Origin: Pirellulales bacterium
GTDB lineage: Bacteria; Planctomycetota; Planctomycetia; Pirellulales; PALSA-1355
Direction of reading: 5' to 3'
DNA: 64,000 nucleotides
Assembly: GCA_022844125.1 (NCBI GenBank)
Contig: JALHMI010000008.1
Span: 124,001 to 188,000 of the forward strand
Shown: in pieces, positions 48,959-56,739 of the stretch
Numbering within the stretch: the stretch's first letter is position 1
How the letters are laid out: each line of letters begins with the position of its first letter
The notes under the pieces: model-generated
Told to the model about the DNA's origin: nothing
Seen by the model: only the letters and a program-made list of their open reading frames with translations
The model's database searches: none
Made by a program: the position numbers and the translations under genes

Positions 48959-50341
48959 ATGATGCATTGCGAAGAGTACTTGCTTTACTTGAACGCCCGT
49001 CACGATGGCGAGTTGGCGGCAGAGCAATGTGCGGAGCTTGAAGCGCATCTGGCCGAATGCTCGCACTGCCGCGCGGCCGCCGAGGGATTCGATTCGATCG
49101 ACGCCGAATTGCGCCAGGCGTTTGCTCCGCGTCGCGCGGCAGCCCTGGCGCTGACAGATCGGGTGCTGGCCGAGGTGCGTGCGATGTCCGATGCCGCGCC
49201 CACGCCTGCTCCCGGCCCGCGCCGTCCGCGCTTGTTCGGAGAGCTGTCGTTCGCCGATTGGGGTCGCACGCTGCTCGCCTCGGCAGCCGGTTTTCTGCTG
49301 GCCGTCGCTCTCTTCCGCTCGTCGCCCGCGCCACAAGCCAGTCCCGGCCACGTGCTTACCGCGGCCACCAGTGCACAGCCGGCCGGCCGGATGGTACTCG
49401 CGTCCGGGCCCGTGCAAATGCGGGCCATCAATCAAGCGCCATTTTTCGGTTGCGTGGACGGCTCGCCGATCAAACCGGCCTCGGTAGTGCGGACCGGCGA
49501 TAATGCGCGGTGCGAACTTTCGCTGGCCGGCGGTAACATGGTCCGCCTCGATCGCAACACCGAGATCACGTTGCACAAGCCCGACCGCGTGGAAGTGAAC
49601 AGCGGCCGGCTGTGGGCTGCAAGTAAAGCGGCGACCCCCATCGAGATCGTCAGCTATGGCTGCAGTATCAAGGCGGATTCACCGTCTGAGGTGGCCGTTG
49701 AGCGGCAGCCGAAATCGATGCGGTTGGTGGTCGTTGATGGCGCCGTGAATCTGTCCACCGGGAAGGAATCGAAGCAGCTCGCCGGCGGCCAGCAGGTGGA
49801 CGTTGCCGAAGATAAGGTCCTGGTGGCTTCCTCTCAGAGCGATCCGCTGCTGGAAACGGCCTGGATCAACGGCATGCTTGCGAATCGCTCGGCAGGCCAG
49901 CAGGAGTTCCGCCAACGCGTACAAGGATTGCTCGCCCAGATCGGCACCGCCAAGCTCTCTCTGCTTTACGAAGACGAGCTGCGCCGCTTGGGCGATGGGG
50001 GCGCGCCTCCGCTCGTGGCGTATCTTGAGTCTACACAGGACGCGCCGCAGGAAGCCAAACGCATCGTCGCCGCGCGGATCGTGGCCGATGTGTCGCAGCC
50101 GCGGCGGATCGGCGACCTGGTCGCGCTGCTCGAAGACCAAAGCCCCGAAGTTCGCTACCACGCGGCCCGGGGTCTGCAGCGTCTGACCGGCCGCGACCAG
50201 GGCCTCACCGCCGAAGCCTGGAAAGGCGACGCCGCCGCCGAGCGCGAAGCCGCCTATCAGAAATGGCAAGAGTGGTGGACGGCCAACCGTGACAAGTACG
50301 CAGTGAGAATCCAACGGGTTCCGGCTTGGTTGATGTCCTGA
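48959..50341 (+). CDS. Zinc-finger anti-sigma factor fused to FecR and HEAT-like repeats
   Basis: 460 residues. N-terminal ZAS-type zinc finger (CEEYLLYL... HLAECSHC; H-x3-C-x2-C), one membrane helix (about 106-122, LLASAAGFLLAVALF), an external FecR-like domain (about 150-290: ASVVRTGDNARCELSLAGGNMVRLDRNTEI), and a C-terminal helical part with HEAT-like repeats (VALLEDQSPEVRYHAARGLQRLTG). This is a transmembrane anti-sigma factor that should hold the preceding ECF sigma until an external signal acts. The HEAT fusion is unusual. Confidence 0.85.
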   Translation: MMHCEEYLLYLNARHDGELAAEQCAELEAHLAECSHCRAAAEGFDSIDAELRQAFAPRRAAALALTDRVLAEVRAMSDAAPTPAPGPRRPRLFGELSFADWGRTLLASAAGFLLAVALFRSSPAPQASPGHVLTAATSAQPAGRMVLASGPVQMRAINQAPFFGCVDGSPIKPASVVRTGDNARCELSLAGGNMVRLDRNTEITLHKPDRVEVNSGRLWAASKAATPIEIVSYGCSIKADSPSEVAVERQPKSMRLVVVDGAVNLSTGKESKQLAGGQQVDVAEDKVLVASSQSDPLLETAWINGMLANRSAGQQEFRQRVQGLLAQIGTAKLSLLYEDELRRLGDGGAPPLVAYLESTQDAPQEAKRIVAARIVADVSQPRRIGDLVALLEDQSPEVRYHAARGLQRLTGRDQGLTAEAWKGDAAAEREAAYQKWQEWWTANRDKYAVRIQRVPAWLMS

Positions 50342-50346
50342 TCACA

Positions 50347-50630
50347 GTCCGAAGGTCCGGCTCGGCATTGATCTCTGTAGGGCCGAAGGCCTGCCTCTGT
50401 GTTAGCCAGGGCCAGCGGCCCTGGAATCGAGAACCCCGTCGCCTAATTAAGCCCCAACGGGCGAACTGCGCCGCCTAACACGAGGTGCACCAATAGCGAG
50501 GAAAACGATTGCGGCATGGCGGCAACCTGCTGTGGGGCACAGTTCGCCCCGTTGGGGCTTCACGGTGAGTTGAGGTCGCATTTTCCAGGGCCGTTGGCCC
50601 TGGCTAACACAGCATCGGACCTTCGGTCCT
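50347..50630. repeat. Composite inverted repeat with nested palindromes
   Basis: 29-bp terminal arms (50397-50425 and 50584-50612; one mismatch) themselves contain the palindrome CCAGGGCC-CRC-GGCCCTGG; inner arms at 50449-50468 and 50540-50560 (AAGCCCCAACGGGCGAACTG) differ by one inserted C; flanking GGACCGAAGGTCC palindromes lie outside. The middle (about 50470-50535) is not repeated. It looks like a MITE-like or large structured intergenic element between the anti-sigma gene and a cytochrome gene. Confidence 0.85.
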
Positions 50631-50686
50631 GAAAACTGGCCATAGCAATTGGGAACACCTAACTGTACTTGCCCGTCTCACGCACT

Positions 50687-51739
50687 CTAGTACTCGCACC
50701 GCTCGCTGTGCACTGTGTACCGCTTGTGTCCCTTGATCGGGTCGCTGGCCGTGTGGCAGTGCTGACAGTACTTCGTGACCGGCAGCTCGCGATGCTTCGC
50801 GCTCGTACTCTTGTGCACATCGTGACACGTCAGGCAGGTCATCTGTTCGTTGCCATAGAGCACCACCTCGCGCAGGTTGTCCATCACGTGTGCGTCGGCC
50901 GGGTTGAGCTTCTTGGTTTCGTCGGTCGCGTCGAGCACGCTCCAGTCGACTTCGAAGTCGCGGAACAGGTTGTCGCCCGCCACGAAGTTCGCCGGGTAAG
51001 GCAGCCCCGTCGACTTCGATTTGCCGAAGCGAATGTGGCAGCTTCCGCAGATCGAGCTGACTGCCGCCGGTGAATCCTTCCGCTCGCGCGCGAGCGGCAT
51101 CAGCGTCGTGTCCGTCGCGTGATCGACGGGCGAGTCGCCGTGGCAAGCGTAGCAATCGAGCGAGACCGTGGCGAAGGCCTGCGTCTCGGGATCGACCGCC
51201 GTGGTATGACAGCCGGCGCACTGTTTGGCGAACTTCTCGCTGTCCCACTTCGCGCTGTCCGCGTCGACCAGCTTCGCCCGCGTGCCGCGTGCAAACTCTG
51301 CCTTCACGCTGGCGATATCCGCATGGCCGTAAGCCTCGGCCCGCTTCAGAAAGCGCTGCGCCCGCGTGTCTCCCATCAGGAGCTGAACTTCAGCGGCGAA
51401 TTCTTTCGTCTTGGCGTCGTCCAGAAGCGCCGCCATCGCTGGCTCTTTGGGTTCGGCGTCGCGTATCGTGCGGTTGTGCTTGTTGGTGTCCCAGGTGGTG
51501 CCGACCTGATGCCGATGGCAGAACAGGCACTCGCCCCCTTCGGTATACAGCGGTAAGGGCTGCCCGACGTGATCCGCGCCCCAGGCCGCCGGATCGAGCT
51601 GCTTCCGCCCGGCACCTTCCGCGGCCTGACTTCGCTTACTGCTGAAAAATCCCACCACGGCCAGCAGCAGCACGAACGCCACGAGCGCGAGCAGCACGCT
51701 CGGCAGCACTTCCAGAATCACCCGCAGCCAGCGTTTCAT
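50687..51739 (-). CDS. Membrane-anchored hexaheme cytochrome c
   Basis: 350 residues from ATG 51739 (AGGAG 7 nt upstream; a GTG one codon earlier is also possible). N-terminal membrane helix (about 10-32) then six CxxCH motifs: CLFCH, CAGCH, CYACH, CGSCH, CLTCH, CQHCH, with further His as axial ligands. Related to the NapC/NrfH/DmsE-type multiheme families or to cytochrome c554/perchlorate-like families; the pairing is not certain. It would pass electrons across the periplasm. Downstream of it lies the composite repeat. Confidence 0.88.
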   Translation of the reverse strand: MKRWLRVILEVLPSVLLALVAFVLLLAVVGFFSSKRSQAAEGAGRKQLDPAAWGADHVGQPLPLYTEGGECLFCHRHQVGTTWDTNKHNRTIRDAEPKEPAMAALLDDAKTKEFAAEVQLLMGDTRAQRFLKRAEAYGHADIASVKAEFARGTRAKLVDADSAKWDSEKFAKQCAGCHTTAVDPETQAFATVSLDCYACHGDSPVDHATDTTLMPLARERKDSPAAVSSICGSCHIRFGKSKSTGLPYPANFVAGDNLFRDFEVDWSVLDATDETKKLNPADAHVMDNLREVVLYGNEQMTCLTCHDVHKSTSAKHRELPVTKYCQHCHTASDPIKGHKRYTVHSERCEY

Positions 51740-52255
51740 CACCGCGCTCCTAGTCTGCCGCCGGGCTCGGTGAGCCTGGCCAAACTGCCCAGCACATGGC
51801 TAGGGAATTATAGACCTGGGATTCGCACCAGCGTACTCACTCACGGTTCGCCCAAGGTCGCGGACCCCGGATACAGAATAGCAAAAGCGCGGCGCAGGAT
51901 ACCGTGTTGTCGGTCCCCGCGCCGCGCTCCACTTTCATGACTCCCTGCACTTGCATCCGGCCCTCCACAAAGGACCGCACGCAACAGCGCCGTCATGGCG
52001 CCCGCCGTGCACTTCGGGCCGGTGCGAAGCTCTTCAGCCTTGCACCCACCAGGCTCCCAGCCCCCGGCCTTTCGGCCGACTTCGTGCGGCATTCCGCGAC
52101 GCGTCGCACAGATTCTTCGCGACGTGTCGTGCAGATGCTGTTCAGCGGGCAACGTTTTGTTCTCCCCCGAATCCTAGTTACTCCCGAGGGTGGTCTCAAG
52201 CGCCTGGCCGCGTTTTTGCGCGAGCCCGGCCGCTCACCGAGCCCCAGGTGGTCAA
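51740..52255. other. Non-coding region upstream of the cytochrome gene
   Basis: 516 bp without a convincing gene on either strand. It contains an imperfect tandem repeat of about 22 bp near 52096-52138 (CGCGACGCGTCGCACAGATT / CGCGACGTGTCGTGCAGATG), and is GC-rich. The cytochrome promoter must be here, but I cannot point to a clear site. Confidence 0.5.
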
Positions 52256-53776
52256 CTAGGCTTTCTGCTCCGTATCGTCCCGAACCCAGCCATAGGCCGT
52301 GTTCTGACGCGAGGCCCCGATTTCGTTGTAGGCCGTCTTCAGGGCCGAAAGCTTGTCCTTCGGAATCGTCTTGCGCACTTCGGCCGGGTCGATCTCATAC
52401 AGCTTGGCCGCGTTCAGCCCAAAGATCTGCGCCTTGTCCTCGTCGGTCACCTTGGCGTACCCGAACTTCTCGCACAGCTCGTCCGAGATCTGGAACCGCT
52501 TGAAGGCGTCGATCGCCCACTGCGGCGAACCCCACCACAAACAGTCCGTCCCCCAGATCGTGTGATCGGCGCCATAGTACTTGATGTTCTTGCCGATCAG
52601 GTGCTGGCACATCTCCGGGTTATAAATCGCCAGCGTGCCGAAGCTCGAACCGATTTCCGGATAGACGTTGTTGATCTGCGGATTGCGCTGCTTGATCTTC
52701 ATCAGCACGTCGTGCCAGGCGAAGTCGCCCGTCTCCGGATCGTACGAGTCCTGGAACTCCGGCTCGCCGAACGGCGCGTGCTGCAGGGCCGAGTGATAGA
52801 TCACGAACGTCAGGTCGGGATGATCGAGCGCAGCCTTTTCGACGTCCTTCGGGTTGGCCAGATGCCCCAGCGTGCGGCTCTGGGCCGAAAAGCCCTTGTG
52901 CACGCTGAACCGCTTCAGGCCGAGCTGCTTGCTCTTTTCATAGAACGGGTAGGTCAGCTTCTCGTCGTCCAACTGGAAGCCGTTGCCGCTGCGGCCCGGA
53001 TCGGTGTGGCAGTACCACTTCCAACTGTCGATGCCGTACTGCCCCACTTCGCGCTCGATCTGATCGAACAGCGCCTTCTGGTCCTGGCTGTTCGTCTTCA
53101 TGTCCCAGTAATGGTTCGGAGCACAGTTGCCCTGCGCGAGCGCGCGCACGCTGCCGGCCATCTCGTTGATGTCCTTCTTCCGCGCGCTCATCAGCCAGCT
53201 CGGCAGCACGCCGCCGCCGCGCTTGGGGCCTTCCAGCGGATTGCCCATCCGGTCGAACTGCATTTCCTTGCCCGGCACGCCCGAGATCACGAGCATCGAG
53301 GTTTCGCTGTCAAAGAACATTTCCTTGACGAAGTTCGGATAGCTGTACGAGGCTGGCGAGTTGTCGAGCTTGAAGCCCATGTTCTTCACGAATTCCATGT
53401 TGCGGAATCCGATCGGCACGCCGTTGGTGAAGTGGGCCTGGACGTCCATGATGAAGAACTTCCCCTTGGGGTACTTGTCTTCATAGGCTCCCGGCTCCAT
53501 GGTGTCGTCTTCGTCCACGGCCCAGGCCTTCTTACCCCAGACCATGTTGCTGGCCATGAAGCAGGTGGCGATGCCCATCGAGGTGGCCATGAAGTCGCGG
53601 CGTTCCATGCCCAGCTTCTTGGCTTTCTCTTCGCTCATCCGCGTGATCAGGTCTTCGATTTGCCGCTGCTTGGTCGTTTGCGGGCGAGGGATGAACTCCT
53701 CGTTGGAGACCACCTGCGTGGGCACCGCCGAGAGGACGCCCTTCTTCTTGTCACGCACCCATTTGGGAATCCACAT
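52256..53776 (-). CDS. Tat-type amidohydrolase (ACMSD-like)
   Basis: 506 residues from ATG 53776 (GGAG upstream). A 56-residue N-terminal extension precedes [21 protein letters not shown], a twin-arginine signal with a following hydrophobic stretch and AWA cleavage site. The body is an amidohydrolase-2-type TIM barrel: [12 protein letters not shown] (DxH-like metal start), later [14 protein letters not shown], and [14 protein letters not shown] at the metal/Asp end. The internal Tat signal is a family feature I have seen elsewhere; export after an N-terminal extension is unusual. Substrate unknown; in the family it may decarboxylate or hydrolyse ring compounds. Confidence 0.85.
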   Translation of the reverse strand: MWIPKWVRDKKKGVLSAVPTQVVSNEEFIPRPQTTKQRQIEDLITRMSEEKAKKLGMERRDFMATSMGIATCFMASNMVWGKKAWAVDEDDTMEPGAYEDKYPKGKFFIMDVQAHFTNGVPIGFRNMEFVKNMGFKLDNSPASYSYPNFVKEMFFDSETSMLVISGVPGKEMQFDRMGNPLEGPKRGGGVLPSWLMSARKKDINEMAGSVRALAQGNCAPNHYWDMKTNSQDQKALFDQIEREVGQYGIDSWKWYCHTDPGRSGNGFQLDDEKLTYPFYEKSKQLGLKRFSVHKGFSAQSRTLGHLANPKDVEKAALDHPDLTFVIYHSALQHAPFGEPEFQDSYDPETGDFAWHDVLMKIKQRNPQINNVYPEIGSSFGTLAIYNPEMCQHLIGKNIKYYGADHTIWGTDCLWWGSPQWAIDAFKRFQISDELCEKFGYAKVTDEDKAQIFGLNAAKLYEIDPAEVRKTIPKDKLSALKTAYNEIGASRQNTAYGWVRDDTEQKA

Positions 53777-54420
53777 AGCTGGTTCACTCCTCGCTCGAAA
53801 TGATGATGGCCGCAATTGCGTTGGCCGGGAGATGTTGGTTGAGAGGCTGTCGACTTGACGTTCAAGTTCATCCGCCCCAAGGGTTGGCTGCTTCTGTTAC
53901 TTACTTACCCCGAAGTACTACTGCTTGTTTTCGGTCGTCGTGTCACGCCGTTCTGGTCGCAAGCCCCAATAGCCTAACAAGTGAGCGATCGCTCACCAAA
54001 CATTTGGACACAACCGCGACATGGATTTCTGACCTGAAGACCCCTGACTTTTTCCGACCCGTAGCCTGTCGCCTCAGGTCTCAAGCCTTTTCAAAGATAC
54101 GGCAAATGGTCGCTGAACGCGAAAAAAACGCCTGCCCTTCGCACTGCCGTGGGGGTCAACCGCGCGTGGGCTTCGAGAAAAGATCGCCAGCCAGCCTTCC
54201 GGCCGCCAGCCCTGCCATTATAAGCAGCCCCGAAACTGCCCGGCAACGGACTTCTGGTTCCCCCGCTTCTCATCTGAAGCCGGGTTCTGCCGAGCCCGGA
54301 GTGTTCGCTGCGGCCAGGCTCTGCGAGCCCCGTCCTGCTGCTAGAATACCCGGTCTGGCCACCTGCCGAACTGAGCACTGCCAACTGATGACTGCCCACG
54401 ATCCACTGGGCAGCGCCCCC
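53777..54420. other. Intergenic region with a perfect 16-bp palindrome
   Basis: 644 bp, no convincing gene. At 53981-53996 there is GTGAGCGATCGCTCAC, a perfect palindrome 205 bp upstream of the amidohydrolase start, and the form expected for a TetR-type operator. The rest has no recognised element. Confidence 0.55.
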
Positions 54421-54651
54421 ATGCCCAAACCACTTCCAAACCATCGGCGATACCTCGAGTCGCTCGTGGTCCTCGGGCCAGCCGGCCGGTTGCAGAAGGC
54501 CTTGAAGCTTTCGGAAGCGAAACGGCAAGCCTATTGGCGGCACCTCGCCGCAAGTCATCCGGATCGGAGCGAGACCGAATTACGTCCGCTCTTTACGGCA
54601 GACCTGCTCAGCGGAGCATTTGCCAATAGGGACGACGAAAAGCGAGCGTGA
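54421..54651 (+). CDS. Small hypothetical protein (76 aa)
   Basis: 76 residues from ATG 54421. Mostly helical and charged: PNHRRYLESLVVLGPAGRL then LSEAKRQAYWRHLAASHPDR. No signal peptide, no membrane segment, no family recognised. The frame extends further upstream but that part is unlikely to be coding. Codon use is similar to neighbours. It converges on the XRE gene (54738), 86 bp away. Confidence 0.55.
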   Translation: MPKPLPNHRRYLESLVVLGPAGRLQKALKLSEAKRQAYWRHLAASHPDRSETELRPLFTADLLSGAFANRDDEKRA

Positions 54652-54737
54652 CGAGCAGCGCTGGTCGCAGATCCACTCGGCTGCGACGGCGCGCAGTCTG
54701 CCCATGCCTGCAGCTCGCTTCGGTCCACGGATTCCCT

Positions 54738-54962
54738 CTACGCGCCATCCAACCAGAACACCTGCTCCGTCGACTTGCGAAACACTTTCGCGATCCGCAG
54801 CGCCAGCGCCAGCGACGGCGTATACGCTCCGCCCTCCAGAGCGACGATCGTCTGCCGTGTCACGCCCACCAGGTCGGCCAGGTCCTGTTGCGTCATCCCG
54901 GCGCGCGCCGCCCGCAAGTCGCGCACGCAGTTCTCCAGCGTGGGCTCTTTCTTACGCGGCAT
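54738..54962 (-). CDS. XRE-family transcriptional regulator
   Basis: 74 residues from ATG 54962. A compact helix-turn-helix: [49 protein letters not shown]; the standard HTH_3 pattern with little beyond. It overlaps the preceding membrane protein gene by 11 bp, so the two are translated together. Small XRE plus membrane protein pairs of this form (YozG-like) are common and often autoregulated; a promoter with an overlapping palindrome is upstream. Confidence 0.9.
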   Translation of the reverse strand: MPRKKEPTLENCVRDLRAARAGMTQQDLADLVGVTRQTIVALEGGAYTPSLALALRIAKVFRKSTEQVFWLDGA

Positions 54963-55359
54963 GGGGCCTCCGATACAGCACGATCGCCGCCAGCCCGCGC
55001 ATCCCGAAGCACATCGCAAACTGAATCCAGATCAGCCAGTTCAAGACCGCCGTCGGCACGGCATGCTCCTGCGTGTAGCTGCCCCACATCGTGACTGCGA
55101 TCAGCACCATCACGAGCAGCATCCAGGATGTGGCCACGGCAAAGCGGCCGGCCTGGCGATCGATCTCGCGATCGCGTTCATCGACAACTACCCGCGATCC
55201 TCGCTGCCGCAGAAAGACCATGCCCAGCGGGGTGAGCGCGAGCAGGGCAAAGAAGCTGGTGGCGGCCGCGCCCAGCCAGGGCGCCGTCGCCGTTGCCACC
55301 ACCACGGCGCCCGCCGAGACGATCAAGTTCGTCCAGGCCACTTTCTCCATGGCATTCAT
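54952..55359 (-). CDS. Four-helix membrane protein of an XRE module
   Basis: 135 residues from ATG 55359, with a strong GGAGGTG ribosome site. Four hydrophobic stretches (about 8-27, 33-52, 75-93, 105-125) and a central charged loop with [17 protein letters not shown], a pattern seen in small DUF2178-like proteins that accompany XRE regulators. It probably signals membrane state or modulates the regulator. Overlaps the XRE gene. Confidence 0.8.
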   Translation of the reverse strand: MNAMEKVAWTNLIVSAGAVVVATATAPWLGAAATSFFALLALTPLGMVFLRQRGSRVVVDERDREIDRQAGRFAVATSWMLLVMVLIAVTMWGSYTQEHAVPTAVLNWLIWIQFAMCFGMRGLAAIVLYRRPHAA

Positions 55360-55410
55360 CGAGCACCTCCCCGAGTGGGAAACCAAATTATTCCGTCATC
55401 ACGACGGTGT

Positions 55411-55438
55411 ATGATAAACTAGACATTCAGAATGTCAA
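55411..55438 (-). promoter_or_regulatory. Promoter of the membrane protein-XRE module
   Basis: Minus strand: -35 TTGACA (55433-55438), 16-nt spacer, -10 TATCAT (55411-55416). One mismatch to the consensus -10. It lies about 52 nt before the module's first start codon and overlaps the palindrome 55422-55436. Confidence 0.8.
55422..55436. promoter_or_regulatory. Palindromic operator within the XRE module promoter
   Basis: GACATTCAGAATGTC: perfect 7-bp arms around one base, sitting between and over the -35 and -10 of the module promoter. A likely site for the XRE regulator encoded in the same transcript. Confidence 0.75.
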
Positions 55439-55679
55439 GTCTATTGGACATGCGTGCGACGTGCCAGGCACTTCTGTGGAGCCCTCGCGGTGCACCTGCC
55501 CGTGCCGGGTTGCGATCGTGCCAGTCTACGGAGCTGTGTACCGGGCCTGACCAGCGAGCTAAACTTCACCAACCGATTCCAAGTATTCGATCCTCCCGTT
55601 TACCCTGACGAAACGCGCGACTCCCATGTCCTGATTGCACCCGACATCCCGCCAAACTGTAGTATCAAGCCTGTTCCCC

Positions 55680-56726
55680 ATGACCACCCCCATCACCTCT
55701 GCCGCCACCGACACCTTTGCTCCCTGGCTTGCGGCCCTGGGTGGATCGCTGGTGGTCACCTGTTATCAGGCCGACAAGATTGCGATCATCGGCTCGAGTG
55801 ATAGCCGGGAGACGACCGTGCACCTGCGCGAGTTTCCGCGCCCGATGGGGTTGGCTGTGAGCGGTGGGCGGATCGCCGTGGGGCTGCTTGAAGAAGTCGT
55901 GCTGTTGCAAAACGCTCCGCAGCTCGCCGCCGGGGCGTTTCCTGGCGAACAAGATCTGTACGACGCCCTGTACCTGCCCCGCGCGAGCTACCGCACCGGC
56001 GAGATTGCCGTGCACGGGCTGGCCTTCGGCACGGCCGGCCTGTGGGTGGCGAACACCCGGTTCAGTTGCCTGGCCTCGCTCTCGGACGAGTACCACTTCG
56101 TGCCACAGTGGCAGCCGCCGTTCATCACGGACCTCGCGCCAGAAGATCGCTGCCACCTGAACGGCATGGCAATGGTCGACGGCGAGCCCCGCTTCGTCAC
56201 CTGCCTGGGCACGACCAATGAGCCCGGCGCGTGGCGCAACGACCGGGTGACCGGCGGCGTGATCCTCAGCGTGCCAGATGGACGGATCGTCGCCAGGGGA
56301 CTCGCGATGCCGCACTCGCCGCGCTGGCATGAAGGCCGGCTGTGGGTACTCAACTCGGGGCACGGCGAGCTTGCGCTCGTCGAGCCCGATGGCTCTTTGA
56401 CCACGATCTGCACGCTGCCCGGCTACTTGCGTGGACTGTGCTTCCTGGGGCACTATGCCGTGGTCGGCATGTGCCAGATTCGTTCGGCACACACGTTTGC
56501 CGGCCTGCCGATCAGCCAGAAGTATGACGAGCTGTACTGCGGTCTGGCGGTGATCGACCTGCGCACGAAGCAACCCGTGGCGATGTTCCGCTTCACGAGC
56601 GGGTGCACGGAGATTTTCGAAGTCGACTTTCTGCCGGGCGTGCGCCGCGGGGCGATGCTCAACAATGAACATGAGGCGGTGAAGCTAAGCTACACGGCGC
56701 CGGGCCGAGCGTGGTGGAATCGGTGA
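55680..56726 (+). CDS. TIGR03032-like conserved protein
   Basis: 348 residues from ATG 55680. The segments FAPWLAALGGSLVVTCYQADKI, EFPRPMGLAVSGGRIAVGL, VHGLAFGTAGLWVANTRFSCLASL, NGMAMVDGEPRFVTCLG, MPHSPRWHEGRLWVLNSGHGELAL and FVGMCQ... match a conserved protein family of unknown function (TIGR03032), whose fold is likely a beta-propeller. No signal peptide, so probably cytoplasmic. It is convergent with the giant secreted gene. Confidence 0.88.
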   Translation: MTTPITSAATDTFAPWLAALGGSLVVTCYQADKIAIIGSSDSRETTVHLREFPRPMGLAVSGGRIAVGLLEEVVLLQNAPQLAAGAFPGEQDLYDALYLPRASYRTGEIAVHGLAFGTAGLWVANTRFSCLASLSDEYHFVPQWQPPFITDLAPEDRCHLNGMAMVDGEPRFVTCLGTTNEPGAWRNDRVTGGVILSVPDGRIVARGLAMPHSPRWHEGRLWVLNSGHGELALVEPDGSLTTICTLPGYLRGLCFLGHYAVVGMCQIRSAHTFAGLPISQKYDELYCGLAVIDLRTKQPVAMFRFTSGCTEIFEVDFLPGVRRGAMLNNEHEAVKLSYTAPGRAWWNR

Positions 56727-56739
56727 CAATCGAACTCGC

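Noticed and set aside
51841-52152. 103-codon minus-strand frame in the region upstream of the cytochrome
   Set aside because: Cys/Arg/Gly-rich translation with no start signal; likely random in GC-rich DNA.
52190-53803. 537-codon open frame opposite the amidohydrolase
   Set aside because: Reverse-frame artefact; the minus-strand frame has the Tat signal and metal ligands.
53800-54420. Upstream extension of the 76-residue gene
   Set aside because: Composition is not coding-like; the ATG at 54421 better fits a short gene.
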